NCBI RefSeq assembly: GCF_900458895.1
Contig: NZ_LR962863.1
Location: 496,001 to 560,000, forward strand
Length of the DNA: 64,000 nucleotides
Origin: Staphylococcus schleiferi
Lineage (GTDB): Bacteria; Bacillota; Bacilli; Staphylococcales; Staphylococcaceae
Direction of reading: 5' to 3'
The notes beneath the pieces were generated by a model. It made no database searches, was not told where the DNA came from, and worked only from the letters and a program-made list of their open reading frames with translations. The translations under genes were made by a program, and so were the position numbers. Of the stretch, positions 9,779-19,994 are shown piece after piece; position 1 is the first letter of the stretch, and each line of letters opens with the position of its first letter.

Positions 9779-10459
9779 TTAGCGTAAATGTTCTACTTTA
9801 GGGAATAGCACATGATTTTCTATGTGGACATGTGCATGTGTTTCTTTTTCTAAGTCTTCAATGCGTTGATAAACTAAGCGCCAAGTCCCACACGCTGTAC
9901 TTGGAGTTTCAAAATCATCTGTTAGTTGACGTATCTCTTGTAGTAATTGTCCTGCATTCAGATGTTCACTTATCAGCGAATCGATCGTTGCCTCGAGATC
10001 TTCAATTTGTTCTCCTTGATACGCCGCAACCAATTTTGGAAAAGCAATTTGTTCTTCTTCCTCAATATGCGCTAACATCTCATCTTTAAAAGTATCATAG
10101 ACCGATTTTAATTGAATTAAATGAGGGTTTTGAGGACCATGTACCTTTGCCAGCTTTGTTACATAAGGAGAGAGTTGTTTGAATTCTGCTCTTAAAGTAT
10201 CGTGATAACGTGATTGGATGTATTGAATCAATGAGGGCACATCTAAATAACGTGTATCTATACCTGCTCCTTGAATTTGACTTGCTTGCTCTAACTCATT
10301 GACTAATGCGTCTACATCGATACGAGGATGTTGTTCAACGGCTTTCAAGATTGAAACTTGTCCACCACAGCAAAAATCGATGCCATATTTACGGAAAACA
10401 TCTGCTGTTTTAGGGTATTGCGTTACAATATCTGCGACCTTTTCTTGTGTTTGTATCAT
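9779..10459 (-). CDS. scdA: Iron-sulfur cluster repair di-iron protein ScdA
   Basis: Repairs iron-sulfur clusters damaged by nitric oxide or oxidants (YtfE/Ric/ScdA family). The short N-terminal ScdA domain contains KYGIDFCCGG near residue 25-34. The rest is a hemerythrin-like four-helix bundle with His/Glu ligands in HIEEEEQIAFPKL, SEHLNAGQ and HAHVHIENHVLFPKVEH. About 226 residues, normal length. ATG at 10457-10459; a TTG one codon upstream is equally spaced from AAAGGATG. A Rex-like palindrome lies upstream, fitting induction with the anaerobic/nitrosative programme elsewhere in this window. Confidence 0.93.
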   Translation of the reverse strand: MIQTQEKVADIVTQYPKTADVFRKYGIDFCCGGQVSILKAVEQHPRIDVDALVNELEQASQIQGAGIDTRYLDVPSLIQYIQSRYHDTLRAEFKQLSPYVTKLAKVHGPQNPHLIQLKSVYDTFKDEMLAHIEEEEQIAFPKLVAAYQGEQIEDLEATIDSLISEHLNAGQLLQEIRQLTDDFETPSTACGTWRLVYQRIEDLEKETHAHVHIENHVLFPKVEHLR

Positions 10460-10507
10460 CAAAATTCATCCTTTCTGTTTAAATCTTATAAGTCTAGATT
10501 AAAGTCT

Positions 10508-10525
10508 TTGTGAAAAAATGAACAT
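10508..10525. promoter_or_regulatory. Rex-like operator upstream of scdA
   Basis: TTGTGAAAAAATGAACAT matches 15 of 18 positions of the palindrome TTGTGAAWWWWTTCACAA. It is about 50 bases before the scdA start, near the expected -35. The left half is perfect, the right half degenerate; an SrrA site is an alternative reading. Confidence 0.4.
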
Positions 10526-10769
10526 TAGGGATTTTACTTTATTTAGTTCAGAAAGTGGATAAGTTTATATCGTAAATTGACTGAGTGTAATTATTCACGC
10601 TTTTTCAATTAATAGTTCATTAATTATGTTAAAATAGTAATAGAGTTGAATTTGAAAAAATCGTAAAAACAGTTAAACAGGGAATATCGTTATCATTCAG
10701 TATGTGACTGCTAATGAGACACCTATTACAGTATGCCATCGAAGCATCGAATCTAGAGGAGAGAAGTAT

Positions 10770-11936
10770 ATGTTGCGTATTCAGAATTTAACTAAAATCT
10801 ATCCAGGTGGAAAGAAAGCCGTGGATAATTTGAGTCTTGATATTGAAGAAGGCTCATTTGTAGCATTTATAGGGACAAGTGGAAGCGGAAAAACGACAGC
10901 ATTGCGAATGATTAATCGTATGATTGAGGCCACAAGTGGCAAAATTTTAATTGGGGATCAAGATGTCCGTAAGATGAATCCGGTAGAATTACGCCGAAGT
11001 ATCGGCTATGTGATACAACAAATTGGTCTTATGCCGCATATGACAATCAAAGAGAATATTGTTTTAGTACCCAAGTTATTAAAATGGTCAGAAGAAAAGA
11101 AAACACAAAAAGCTAAAGAACTCATCAAATTAGTGGATTTACCTGAGTCTTACTTAGACCAGTATCCTGCGCAATTATCAGGAGGACAACAGCAACGTAT
11201 TGGCGTTATTAGAGCTTTAGCAGCGGAACAAGACATTATATTGATGGATGAGCCTTTTGGTGCGCTCGATCCGATTACACGAGATACACTGCAAGATTTG
11301 GTCAAATCATTACAGAAAAAACTTGGCAAAACGTTTATTTTTGTAACACATGATATGGACGAAGCGATAAAATTGGCAAATCGTATTTGTATAATGTCGG
11401 AAGGGAAAGTCGTACAGTATGATACGCCAGATAATATTTTACGTCATCCGGCGAATGATTTTGTAAAAACGTTTATTGGTGATCATCGTTTGATACAAGA
11501 AAGACCGAATATACGTACAGTACAAGATGCGATGATTAAGCCTATTACCGTTAATGCGGATGATTCGCTCAATCATACGGTCTCCCTTATGAGAGAAAAA
11601 CGAATTGATACGATATTTATTGTGAACAAGCAAAATAAATTATTGGGCTATTTAGACATAGAGGATATAAACGAAGGACTACGGAAGCAAGCAGAGTTAA
11701 TTGATGTGATGCAACGGGACGTCTACCATGTGCATGTAGACAGTAAGCTACAAGATTCTGTGCGAACAATTTTAAAACGAAACGTGCGTAATATTCCGGT
11801 CGTTGATAATGAAGGCCGACTTGTCGGTTTAATTACACGTGCCAATTTAGTCGATATTGTTTATGACTCGATATGGGGTGAAGATGCTGAAGCGGAACAA
11901 GTCAATATTGAAAATAATATAGGAGATGGGATCTAA
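10770..11936 (+). CDS. opuCA: Glycine betaine/carnitine/choline ABC transporter ATPase OpuCA
   Basis: ATP-binding subunit of an osmoprotectant importer. Walker A GTSGSGKTT at residues 35-43, signature LSGGQQQRIG, Walker B IILMDEPFGALD and the switch His in THDMDEA are intact. Two C-terminal CBS domains (from about residue 255), the ionic-strength sensor module of this family, follow. Start chosen at ATG 10770 behind AGAGGAGAGAAG; an upstream ATG would add 22 unrelated residues. The stop overlaps the start of the next gene (TAATG). First gene of a three-gene operon. Confidence 0.92.
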   Translation: MLRIQNLTKIYPGGKKAVDNLSLDIEEGSFVAFIGTSGSGKTTALRMINRMIEATSGKILIGDQDVRKMNPVELRRSIGYVIQQIGLMPHMTIKENIVLVPKLLKWSEEKKTQKAKELIKLVDLPESYLDQYPAQLSGGQQQRIGVIRALAAEQDIILMDEPFGALDPITRDTLQDLVKSLQKKLGKTFIFVTHDMDEAIKLANRICIMSEGKVVQYDTPDNILRHPANDFVKTFIGDHRLIQERPNIRTVQDAMIKPITVNADDSLNHTVSLMREKRIDTIFIVNKQNKLLGYLDIEDINEGLRKQAELIDVMQRDVYHVHVDSKLQDSVRTILKRNVRNIPVVDNEGRLVGLITRANLVDIVYDSIWGEDAEAEQVNIENNIGDGI

Positions 11937-12571
11937 TGATTCAATTCTTACATGAATATAGCGGTGAACTCCTTAATAAAACCATTGAGCACTTTTATAT
12001 ATCATTAATGGCATTATTTATCGCCATTATTATTGCAGTACCTCTGGGTATTGTATTGGCGAAAACACGGAAAGTTGCCAATGTAGTCCTTACAGCAGCA
12101 GGTGTTTTACAAACCATCCCGACATTGGCAATTCTAGCATTGATGATTCCAATTTTTGGTGTAGGGAAAACACCAGCGATTATTGCTTTATTTTTATATG
12201 TGCTTTTACCTATTTTAAGTAATACCGTATTAGGTGTTCAAAATATTGATGAGAACATTAAGCAAGCAGGTTTAAGTATGGGGATGACACGTTTTCAGCT
12301 CATGAAGAGTGTTGAACTTCCTCTAGCGCTCCCATTAATTATGGGGGGGATTCGTTTATCAAGCGTTTATGTCATTAGTTGGGCAACGCTAGCTAGTTAC
12401 GTGGGCGCTGGCGGCTTGGGTGATTTTATTTTTAATGGGTTGAATTTATATAATGCCAATATGATTATTGTAGCGGCAATTTTAGTAACGGCGCTCGCTT
12501 TGATTGCTGATATGTTGTTAGCGTTAGTTGAAAGATGGACGATACCTAAAGGGTTAAAAGTTGAGAAATAA
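11936..12571 (+). CDS. opuCB: OpuC-type ABC transporter permease (OpuCB)
   Basis: 211-residue inner-membrane permease with five to six helices and the binding-protein-dependent transport signature around SMGMTRFQLMKSVELPLALPLIMGGI, which contacts the ATPase. It starts on the ATG overlapping the opuCA stop codon. In OpuC systems the substrate-binding lipoprotein gene opuCC follows; here only 33 bases separate this gene from the second permease. Confidence 0.9.
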   Translation: MIQFLHEYSGELLNKTIEHFYISLMALFIAIIIAVPLGIVLAKTRKVANVVLTAAGVLQTIPTLAILALMIPIFGVGKTPAIIALFLYVLLPILSNTVLGVQNIDENIKQAGLSMGMTRFQLMKSVELPLALPLIMGGIRLSSVYVISWATLASYVGAGGLGDFIFNGLNLYNANMIIVAAILVTALALIADMLLALVERWTIPKGLKVEK

Positions 12572-12604
12572 GCGGAAGATAATGAATAAATAGGAGGTCA
12601 AACA

Positions 12605-13258
12605 ATGTCAGGAAACTTAATCGAACAGTTATTCCAATACTATCAAAATAATATTGGCTACTTATGGGCATTATTTTTGAATCATTTATTAATGTCTGTG
12701 TATGGCGTATTATTCGCTTCTCTTATCGGTATTCCTTTAGGTATTTTATTATCACGTTACAACAAAATGGCTTGGTTCGTCATTACGGTAGCGAATGTCA
12801 TACAGACGGTCCCAGTTATTGCGATGCTTGCCATTTTGATGTTACAAATGGGACTCGGAACAACGACAGTTGTTGTCGCTGTATTTCTTTATGCACTGTT
12901 ACCGATTATTAAAAATACGTACACAGGCATCACGGGCGTCGATAGCAACATTAAAGATGCAGGGAAAGGTATGGGCATGACACAAAATCAAGTGCTCAGA
13001 ATGATTGAACTCCCACTCGCATTATCAGTCATCATTGGTGGGGTACGAATTGCGCTTGTTGTCGCAGTAGGTGTGGTTGCAGTGGGTTCGTTTATCGGTG
13101 CACCAACATTAGGAGATGTCGTCATCAGAGGGACAAACGCGACAGATGGTACCACTTTTATTTTAGCAGGCGCAATTCCTATTGCTTTAATTGCTGTAGG
13201 CATTGATGTGCTTTTACGTCTTGTAGAAAAAAGATTAGATTCTGCAAAGCATGCTTAA
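12605..13258 (+). CDS. opuCD: OpuC-type ABC transporter permease (OpuCD)
   Basis: Second permease of the operon, 217 residues, with the EAA-type loop GKGMGMTQNQVLRMIELPLALSVIIGGV. Start behind AGGAGGTCAAACA. Clearly paralogous to the preceding permease. Together the three genes encode ATPase plus heterodimeric membrane part, but no OpuCC-type binding protein is encoded here or elsewhere in the window. It could work with a binding protein encoded elsewhere, or be defective for import. Confidence 0.88.
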   Translation: MSGNLIEQLFQYYQNNIGYLWALFLNHLLMSVYGVLFASLIGIPLGILLSRYNKMAWFVITVANVIQTVPVIAMLAILMLQMGLGTTTVVVAVFLYALLPIIKNTYTGITGVDSNIKDAGKGMGMTQNQVLRMIELPLALSVIIGGVRIALVVAVGVVAVGSFIGAPTLGDVVIRGTNATDGTTFILAGAIPIALIAVGIDVLLRLVEKRLDSAKHA

Positions 13259-13334
13259 ATTTAAAATTTTTTTCCTAGTTCAATAAGTAGTCAACTATGA
13301 AAAAACGACCGACTTATGTTATGATATTCAAAGG

Positions 13335-13349
13335 TTGGAAACGCTTACA
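13335..13349 (+). promoter_or_regulatory. cre site upstream of leucine dehydrogenase
   Basis: TTGGAAACGCTTACA fits WTGNAANCGNWNNCW at all positions and lies 165 bases before the start codon, just after a TATGAT that may be a -10 element (13320-13325). Confidence 0.6.
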
Positions 13350-13513
13350 TTAAGTGACTGATATTTCTTCAAATGAAATCTGTTGCTTGAGTGAATGAAC
13401 GGGTTTGAAAGTGTGATTGAGATGCACTTTTAAAAAGGGGAAGACATATTTCGAATGTGTCCATGACTCGCGTTTTCATCCACGGGAAATGTAATAACAG
13501 AGGAGGAATGGCA

Positions 13514-14617
13514 ATGATTTTTGAAAAAATGGCACAAGCTGATTACGAGCAATTAGTTTTTTGTCATGATGAAACGACAGGATTGAAGGCAATTATATGT
13601 ATTCATGATACGACTTTAGGTCCTGCGTTAGGGGGATGTCGTTTTTGGAACTATGAAACGGAAGAAGAAGCAATCACTGATGTGATGCGACTTGCAAAAG
13701 GGATGACATACAAAAATGCAGCTGCTGGTTTAAATCTAGGTGGCGCAAAAACAGTAGTCATTGGCGACCCTAAAAAAGATAAGTCCGAAGCATTCTTTCG
13801 TGCGCTAGGTCGCTATATTCATAGTTTAGATGGACGCTATATCACTGCTGAAGATGTAGGCACAACGGTTGAAGATATGGATATGATTTACTTAGAAACA
13901 CCGCATGTCTGTGGGATTAGTGAATCTTATGGTTCAGGTGGCAATCCAAGCCCGATGACCGCATTGGGGGTTTATTACGCAATGAAGCGAACTGCGAAAG
14001 AAGCCTTCGGGTCAGATTCGTTAAAAGGAAAAACAGTTGCTGTCCAAGGTGTGGGCAATGTTGCTTTTCATATGTGCCAATATTTGCATGATGAAGGAGC
14101 ACATTTGATCGTCACTGATATTAACGAAGAAGCAGTTCAGAATGCGGTTGAAGCATTTGATGCGCAAGCAGTCGGCATTGATGAAATTTATAGTGTCGAT
14201 GCAGATATTTTTGCACCATGTGCCTTAGGTGGCGTGTTGAACGATGAAACGATTCCTTCGTTAAAAGCTAAAATGGTTTGTGGTAGTGCAAATAATCAGC
14301 TCTTAGAAGAAAATCGTCATGGTCAAATGTTAGAAAAACGTGGCATTATTTATGCACCGGATTTTGTTGTGAACAGTGGTGGCGTCATTAACGTGGCTGA
14401 TGAACTGAACGGCTATCATCGTGAGCGGGCTGAGAAAAAAGTAAAAGCTGTCTATGATCAAATGGATAAAATATTTACAATTGCGAAAGAAACGCATGTT
14501 TTACCATTACAAGCGGCAGAGCATTTAGCTGAATCAAGAATCAATACAATGATGCGTGTGCACAGTAAATACTCAGCCAAGCCGAACAATCAATTGCGTG
14601 ATACACGTACCCATTGA
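13514..14617 (+). CDS. Leucine dehydrogenase (Glu/Leu/Phe/Val dehydrogenase family)
   Basis: NAD-dependent oxidative deamination of leucine and other branched amino acids to 2-oxo acids. Counting from MIFEKMAQ, the catalytic lysines fall at Lys67 (GMTYKNAA) and Lys79 (GGAKTV), in line with Lys68 and Lys80 of Bacillus leucine dehydrogenases. The dinucleotide fold shows [13 protein letters not shown]. 367 residues, normal. ATG 13514 is seven bases after GGAGG; the ATG at 13508 is too close and 13457 would add a non-conserved leader. It stands alone, with a cre site upstream and a terminator downstream. A phenylalanine or valine dehydrogenase is possible from sequence alone. Confidence 0.88.
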   Translation: MIFEKMAQADYEQLVFCHDETTGLKAIICIHDTTLGPALGGCRFWNYETEEEAITDVMRLAKGMTYKNAAAGLNLGGAKTVVIGDPKKDKSEAFFRALGRYIHSLDGRYITAEDVGTTVEDMDMIYLETPHVCGISESYGSGGNPSPMTALGVYYAMKRTAKEAFGSDSLKGKTVAVQGVGNVAFHMCQYLHDEGAHLIVTDINEEAVQNAVEAFDAQAVGIDEIYSVDADIFAPCALGGVLNDETIPSLKAKMVCGSANNQLLEENRHGQMLEKRGIIYAPDFVVNSGGVINVADELNGYHRERAEKKVKAVYDQMDKIFTIAKETHVLPLQAAEHLAESRINTMMRVHSKYSAKPNNQLRDTRTH

Positions 14618-14784
14618 AATGTATAAACAACCTGAAATATCATTTTTTGGTGCGCATACCTAAAACTTTGTGCTGATTGAGGGATAACAACCACAGTCGA
14701 CGGGATGTTGATGGCGTGTGTAGAAATCGAAAATTTGAGGCTTATCTAAGTTTGTACCGTTTTAAATATACAACATCATAATAG

Positions 14785-14830
14785 GCGCCCTTCAAAGGGG
14801 TCATTGTATAATGAAGACTTCGAAGGGTGT
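14785..14830 (+). terminator. Terminator downstream of leucine dehydrogenase
   Basis: GCGCCCTTC pairs with GAAGGGTGT, with an inner GTCATT/AATGAAGAC pairing, and a TTTTAATATTTTT tail. It lies about 170 bases past the stop codon. Confidence 0.6.
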
Positions 14831-14968
14831 TTTAATATTTTTGTGCAAAAGCGTATTAACCATGTTTAGCACTTTAATAATAAGAAAATTCAAAAAAATG
14901 ATATTGAAAAATAAAAAGGGTTACGGTACGCTACAATAGTATTCAAATGCAGCTAAAGGTGAATGTTC

Positions 14969-15059
14969 AAAAAGGGAATTGTGCCGGAAAGTGTTGGTGT
15001 ATCGCATAGTACATGACGATGTACACTTATGTCTCCAATCAGATGGCGTACCCCTTGTT
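14969..15059 (+). promoter_or_regulatory. Candidate structured leader RNA of the PTS-IIC-like gene
   Basis: Nested pairing is visible in the 180-base leader. An outer stem joins AAAAAGGG (14969-14976) to CCCCTTGTT (15051-15059), with GTGCC (14981-14985) facing GGCGTAC (15045-15051). An inner hairpin joins GTGTATCG (14997-15004) to CGATGTACAC (15017-15026). TACAAT at 14932-14937 could be the -10. I do not recognise a known riboswitch or T-box. The pairing is seen; a regulatory role is inference. Confidence 0.35.
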
Positions 15060-15126
15060 ATTATTGTCTACTTCACAACTTAGCCATGTAATACATCTCA
15101 TTAACTCATTTTAGGTGGTAGATAAA

Positions 15127-16191
15127 ATGGAAACAACAGAGAAAAGAATGAACTTTAAACAATTTATGTATAAGGTGTTGAATGGCTTAGCAATTTCAAT
15201 AATTGCAGGACTAATTCCGAATGCTGTATTAGGTGGATTATTTAAATATTTAAGCCAATATGCAGATATATTTAGTACATTACAATTCGTCGTGTTAGGC
15301 ATACAGTTTGCTTTACCTGTTATGGTCGGTGTACTCATCGCCTTACAATTCAAACTTGATCCGATGAGCACAGCTTTAGTAGGTGCAGCATCTTTTGTAG
15401 GTTCTGGTGCAGCTAAAGTGACTGAAGCTGGATGGCAAATCGTAGGAATTGGAGATTTAATTAATACGATGATTACCGCTTCAATTGCCGTGCTACTAGT
15501 ATTATGGATTGGTGACCGATTAGGAAGCCTAAATGTGATTTTATTGCCTATTTTAGTCGGAGGCATACCGGGTCTCATCGGTGTTTTAACCTTACCTTAT
15601 GTTAGTAAAATTACATTAGCAATCGGAAGTTTGGTGAATACTTTTACGACTTTACAACCCGTTTTAATGGGTGTATTGATTGCAGTATTATTTTCATTTA
15701 TTATCATTTCACCGATTTCTACGATTGCAGTCGGTCTTGCGATTGGGATTTCTGGATTAGCTGCGGGATCAGCTGCTATTGGGGTAGCCACGACAGCAAT
15801 CGTGTTGTTCATTGGTACTTTGCGTGTCAATAAAATTGGTGTGCCCATTGCGATCTTATTAGGGGGCATGAAAATGATGATTCCTAATACAATTCGTTAC
15901 CCTATTATCTTTTTACCAGTGGGGATTACTGCTGCGATTACAGGAGCGGCAGGTGCACTGCTCGGTATCACTGGAACAAAAGAAACGGCTGGTTTTGGAA
16001 TAGTTGGACTTGTGGGTCCGATTAAAGCATTAGAATTAATGGAAGGCAATCATGTAGCATCGCTGATGATTGTGATTACCGTATTTTTTATTATCCCACT
16101 TGTTGTAGGCTTTATAGTCAATTTGTTGCTTTCTAAAGTGTTTAAACTTTACACTTCTGAGATATACAAATTTACAGCGACTGAAAAATAA
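15127..16191 (+). CDS. PTS EIIC type-2-like (PfoR-like) membrane protein
   Basis: About 354 residues, almost entirely hydrophobic, with ten or so helices and glycine-rich segments such as GAASFVGSGAAKVTEAGWQ and LAIGISGLAAGSAAIG. This is the PTS_EIIC_2 / PfoR family, membrane proteins resembling PTS IIC domains without IIA or IIB partners; none is encoded nearby. Start at ATG 15127, eight bases after AGGTGG. A paralogue sits with the serine dehydratase genes at 32.8 kb and a truncated one at 38.0 kb. Substrate unknown; amino-acid transport is a guess from the paralogue's context. Confidence 0.75.
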   Translation: METTEKRMNFKQFMYKVLNGLAISIIAGLIPNAVLGGLFKYLSQYADIFSTLQFVVLGIQFALPVMVGVLIALQFKLDPMSTALVGAASFVGSGAAKVTEAGWQIVGIGDLINTMITASIAVLLVLWIGDRLGSLNVILLPILVGGIPGLIGVLTLPYVSKITLAIGSLVNTFTTLQPVLMGVLIAVLFSFIIISPISTIAVGLAIGISGLAAGSAAIGVATTAIVLFIGTLRVNKIGVPIAILLGGMKMMIPNTIRYPIIFLPVGITAAITGAAGALLGITGTKETAGFGIVGLVGPIKALELMEGNHVASLMIVITVFFIIPLVVGFIVNLLLSKVFKLYTSEIYKFTATEK

Positions 16192-16319
16192 CAAGTTGAG
16201 CTTCAAAATTAAAGTATTTTAAAGACATGATAGCGTCGCTCGCACGCGTTTGTAGATGCACCTTTAAAAATTGAATTGATGATCAAACCATGCTCTACTT
16301 ATGATTTGTAAGTAAAAAA

Positions 16320-16490
16320 GATGGACATTAATCCCAAAATAAATAGCGCTCAGATGATTTTTATTAGAGAATCGTCTGAGTGCTATTTTTTATGATAAAA
16401 CTTTGTATCGTATGACTTCGCTTCTGCTTCAATGAATCCAAATTGAATTGAGACTTGAGCCCCTAAGCAAACACGTTCATGAAGTCTATC
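16320..16490 (+). repeat. Modular palindromic repeat, copy B
   Basis: Begins GGACATTAATCCCAAAATA, then a 40-base palindrome at 16345-16384 (AGCGCTCAGATGA to AGTGCT), then TATGATAAAAC and GTATGACTTCGCTTC, then directly the 3' block with CCAAATTGAATTGAGACTTG and CCCCTAAGCAA. The GAGGG/CTGT hairpin block present in copies E and F is absent. It lies downstream of the PTS-IIC-like gene. Confidence 0.7.
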
Positions 16491-16658
16491 GAAATTTTTA
16501 TGTCCAAGTGAGAAATGATGAAACATGCGGGGATTAAAATCAATGTTTCACAACAAAGTTGTATACTTAAAAAATTAAAAATATAAGACCAGAATTGTGA
16601 CAAAAATTTATACAAAATAAATCTAAAAAATGACATATTTTAAAACGCTTACAATTTA

Positions 16659-16676
16659 AAGTGATTTTATTCACAA
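16659..16676 (+). promoter_or_regulatory. Rex-like operator 1 of pflBA
   Basis: AAGTGATTTTATTCACAA matches 15 of 18 positions of TTGTGAAWWWWTTCACAA. A near-cre sequence (TTTAAAACGCTTACA, one mismatch) overlaps the region just to the left. Confidence 0.5.
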
Positions 16677-16691
16677 GTGATGGTATACTGA

Positions 16692-16709
16692 TTGTGAAAT
16701 GATGAACAA
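16692..16709 (+). promoter_or_regulatory. Rex-like operator 2 of pflBA
   Basis: TTGTGAAATGATGAACAA, with a perfect left half and degenerate right half, overlaps the presumptive transcription start 24 bases before the pflB start. It closely resembles the sequence upstream of scdA. Confidence 0.4.
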
Positions 16710-16732
16710 AACCTAATTGGAGGTATGTAACC

Positions 16733-18982
16733 ATGATTAAAGATACGAATACTCGAAGCAATGCTTGGGAAGGATTTAAAACTGGACGTTGGACTCGCAA
16801 TGTAGATGTACGTGAATTTATCCAATTGAACTTCACAGGTTATCAAGGTGACGATAGTTTCTTAGAAGGACCTACTGAAGCAACTGAAAAATTATGGGAT
16901 CAAGTGATGGCGTTATCTAAAGAAGAACGTGACCGTGGCGGCATTTGGGATATGGATACAAAATTACCATCAACAATTTTATCGCACGATGCAGGTTATT
17001 TAGACAAATCATTAGAACAAATTGTTGGTGTTCAAACTGACAAACCATTCAAACGTTCAATGCAACCATTTGGTGGTATTAGAATGGCAAAAGCTGCTTG
17101 TGAAGCTTATGGCTATGAATTAGACAAAGAAACAGAACATATTTTCACAGAATATCGTAAAACACATAACCAAGGTGTATTCGATGCTTACTCAAAAGAA
17201 ATGTTAGCGTGTCGTAAAGCAGGGATTATCACAGGTTTACCAGATGCATATGGACGCGGTCGTATTATTGGTGACTATCGTCGTGTTGCATTATATGGTA
17301 TTGATTTCTTAATGGAAGAAAAACAAAAAGACTTCAACGAATTATCAACAACAATGACTGAAGATGTTATCCGTTTAAGAGAAGAAGTATCAGAACAATA
17401 TCGTTCTTTACAAGAATTAAAACAACTCGGTGAACGTTACGGCTTTGACTTAAGTCGTCCTGCTGAAAACTTTAAAGAAGCTGTTCAATGGTTATACATG
17501 GCTTATCTTGCAGCGATTAAAGAACAAAACGGTGCAGCAATGAGTTTAGGACGTACTTCAACTTTCCTTGATATTTACGCTGAACGTGACTTAGAAGCGG
17601 GTACAGTTACTGAAAAAGAAGTACAAGAAATTATCGACCACTTCATCATGAAATTACGTCTTGTAAAATTTGCGCGTACACCTGATTACAATGCATTATT
17701 CTCTGGTGACCCAACTTGGGTAACAGAATCTATTGGTGGTGTCGGCATTGACGGTCGTCATATGGTAACTAAAAACTCATTCCGTTTCTTACATTCATTA
17801 GACAACTTAGGACCAGCACCAGAACCAAACTTAACTGTACTTTGGTCAACTCGTTTACCTGAAAACTTCAAACGTTACTGTACAAAAATGAGTATCAAAA
17901 CAAGTTCAATTCAATATGAAAATGATGACTTGATGCGTGAAAGCTACGGCGATGACTATGGTATTGCATGTTGTGTATCTGCAATGCGTATTGGTAAACA
18001 AATGCAATTCTTCGGTGCACGTGCAAACTTAGCTAAAACATTATTATATGCAATTAATGGTGGTAAAGATGAAAAATCAGGTGTTCAAGTTGCACCAAAC
18101 TTTGCGCCAATCGAATCAGAAGTTTTAGACTATGATGAAGTTTATCGTCAATTTGATGAAATGATGGAATGGCTTGCAGGCGTGTACATCAATTCATTGA
18201 ATGTCATCCACTACATGCATGATAAATATAGTTATGAACGTATTGAAATGGCACTTCACGATACAGATGTGCATCGTACAATGGCAACTGGTATTGCAGG
18301 TTTATCAGTTGCAGCTGACTCATTATCAGCAATTAAATATGCAGAAGTTCGCCCAGTACGCGATGAAAATGGCTTAGTGCTTGACTTTGAAACTAAAGGC
18401 GAATTCCCTAAATACGGTAACAACGATCCACGTGTAGATGACATTGCAGTACAACTTGTAGAAAGCTTCATGAGAAAATTACGTAAACATCACACTTACC
18501 GTGATTCAGAACATACAATGAGTGTATTAACAATTACTTCAAACGTTGTTTATGGTAAGAAAACAGGTAACACACCAGATGGACGTAAAGCTGGCGAACC
18601 ATTCGCGCCAGGTGCAAACCCAATGCACGGCCGTGATTCAAACGGTGCATTAGCATCATTATCATCAGTAGCTAAATTACCTTATGATTGCTGTAAAGAC
18701 GGTATTTCTAATACATTTAGTATCGTTCCAAAATCATTAGGTAAAGAAGAATACACACAAGAACAAAACCTTGTAAGTATCCTTGATGGTTATGCCTTAC
18801 AACATGGTCACCACTTAAACATCAACGTATTCAATCGTGAAACATTGATTGATGCGATGGATCACCCAGAAGAATATCCACAATTAACTGTTCGTGTATC
18901 TGGATATGCTGTAAACTTTATTAAATTAACACGCGAACAACAATTAGACGTTATTTCTCGTACATTCCACGAAACAATGTAA
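16733..18982 (+). CDS. pflB: Formate acetyltransferase (pyruvate formate-lyase)
   Basis: Anaerobic glycyl-radical enzyme converting pyruvate and CoA to acetyl-CoA and formate. 749 residues, the staphylococcal length. The catalytic cysteine pair is Cys413-Cys414 ([12 protein letters not shown]) and the radical glycine is Gly724 in RVSGYAV near the C-terminus. Start follows TTGGAGGTATGTAACC. Codon use is strongly biased toward the highly expressed set (TTA, GAA, CGT), unlike its neighbours. Cotranscribed with the activase pflA 66 bases downstream. Two Rex-like sites upstream indicate derepression when NADH accumulates without oxygen. Confidence 0.97.
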   Translation: MIKDTNTRSNAWEGFKTGRWTRNVDVREFIQLNFTGYQGDDSFLEGPTEATEKLWDQVMALSKEERDRGGIWDMDTKLPSTILSHDAGYLDKSLEQIVGVQTDKPFKRSMQPFGGIRMAKAACEAYGYELDKETEHIFTEYRKTHNQGVFDAYSKEMLACRKAGIITGLPDAYGRGRIIGDYRRVALYGIDFLMEEKQKDFNELSTTMTEDVIRLREEVSEQYRSLQELKQLGERYGFDLSRPAENFKEAVQWLYMAYLAAIKEQNGAAMSLGRTSTFLDIYAERDLEAGTVTEKEVQEIIDHFIMKLRLVKFARTPDYNALFSGDPTWVTESIGGVGIDGRHMVTKNSFRFLHSLDNLGPAPEPNLTVLWSTRLPENFKRYCTKMSIKTSSIQYENDDLMRESYGDDYGIACCVSAMRIGKQMQFFGARANLAKTLLYAINGGKDEKSGVQVAPNFAPIESEVLDYDEVYRQFDEMMEWLAGVYINSLNVIHYMHDKYSYERIEMALHDTDVHRTMATGIAGLSVAADSLSAIKYAEVRPVRDENGLVLDFETKGEFPKYGNNDPRVDDIAVQLVESFMRKLRKHHTYRDSEHTMSVLTITSNVVYGKKTGNTPDGRKAGEPFAPGANPMHGRDSNGALASLSSVAKLPYDCCKDGISNTFSIVPKSLGKEEYTQEQNLVSILDGYALQHGHHLNINVFNRETLIDAMDHPEEYPQLTVRVSGYAVNFIKLTREQQLDVISRTFHETM

Positions 18983-19048
18983 CGGCTAAGCAATAGATGT
19001 CACAGTCGGAGTGACAGATTTTAAGAGAAGGTAAAATGGGGGAGTACA

Positions 19049-19810
19049 ATGATTAGAGGACACATTCATTCAATTGAAAGTTTAGGAACAGTAGATGGAC
19101 CAGGTCTACGCTATATCATCTTTACACAAGGTTGCTTATTGAGATGCTTATACTGCCATAATCCAGACACATGGAAGATTAATGAGCCATCACGATCAGC
19201 AACACCAGATGAACTTGTGGCTGAAATCACACCGTACCTCCCATATTTTGAAGCATCTGGAGGCGGCGTTACAGTTAGTGGTGGAGAACCGCTTCTACAG
19301 ATGCCATTTATAACAGAGCTCTTTAAAAAGCTTCATGCGCATGGCATTCACACTTGTATTGACACATCATTAGGCTGTGCAAACGATACTGAAGCGTTTA
19401 AAAAACATTTTGATCAACTACTCGAGTATACAGACTTGTTGATGGTTGACATAAAACATATTAACAATGAAACGCACAAAAGATTAACTCGAAAACCCAA
19501 TACTCATATATTAAATTATATTCAATATTTAGCTGATAAAGGTCAACCGATATGGATTAGACATGTGCTTGTGCCAGGTCTTACTGATACCCCCGAAGAC
19601 CTTGTAGCACTCGGCGCATTTATAAATAAACTTGGTAACGTTGAGAAGTTTGAGATTTTACCTTATCATCAGCTTGGTGTGCATAAATGGGAAGCACTTG
19701 GTGTTCCTTATGAACTTAATGATGTCGAGCCCCCGACAGATGAAGAAGTTGAAAAAGCATACCAATACGTTGACTTTAAAGGTGTAACCCCCTTAACACC
19801 TATCGGCTAG
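19049..19810 (+). CDS. pflA: Pyruvate formate-lyase activating enzyme
   Basis: Radical SAM enzyme that installs the glycyl radical on PflB. The cluster motif is C29-x3-C33-x2-C36 ([16 protein letters not shown]), followed by [15 protein letters not shown] for SAM binding. 253 residues, normal length. It follows pflB in the same operon and ends in a clear terminator. Confidence 0.96.
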   Translation: MIRGHIHSIESLGTVDGPGLRYIIFTQGCLLRCLYCHNPDTWKINEPSRSATPDELVAEITPYLPYFEASGGGVTVSGGEPLLQMPFITELFKKLHAHGIHTCIDTSLGCANDTEAFKKHFDQLLEYTDLLMVDIKHINNETHKRLTRKPNTHILNYIQYLADKGQPIWIRHVLVPGLTDTPEDLVALGAFINKLGNVEKFEILPYHQLGVHKWEALGVPYELNDVEPPTDEEVEKAYQYVDFKGVTPLTPIG

Positions 19811-19877
19811 GTAAAACAATAAGACATGGATTTATTCACTCTTTTAGAATCATAATAACCCTTAAATAATGTTTCGA

Positions 19878-19904
19878 ACCGTACACGCCCCTCACGTGTG
19901 CGGT
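19878..19904 (+). terminator. Terminator of pflBA
   Basis: ACCGTACACG and CGTGTGCGGT pair across a seven-base loop (one mismatch), followed by TTTTTT. Confidence 0.85.
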
Positions 19905-19994
19905 TTTTTAATGGGTTCTTCATTTTTGGTTGTATATTTTTAACGGTTGGTGAAATATTCACTGACCGTTATTTTAATTTTTGATATTAAAAAA

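Noticed and set aside
14941..15126. Leader of the PTS-IIC-like gene as a T-box or known riboswitch
   Set aside because: No T-box antiterminator sequence and no match to riboswitch core motifs that I know; kept only as an unnamed structured leader.
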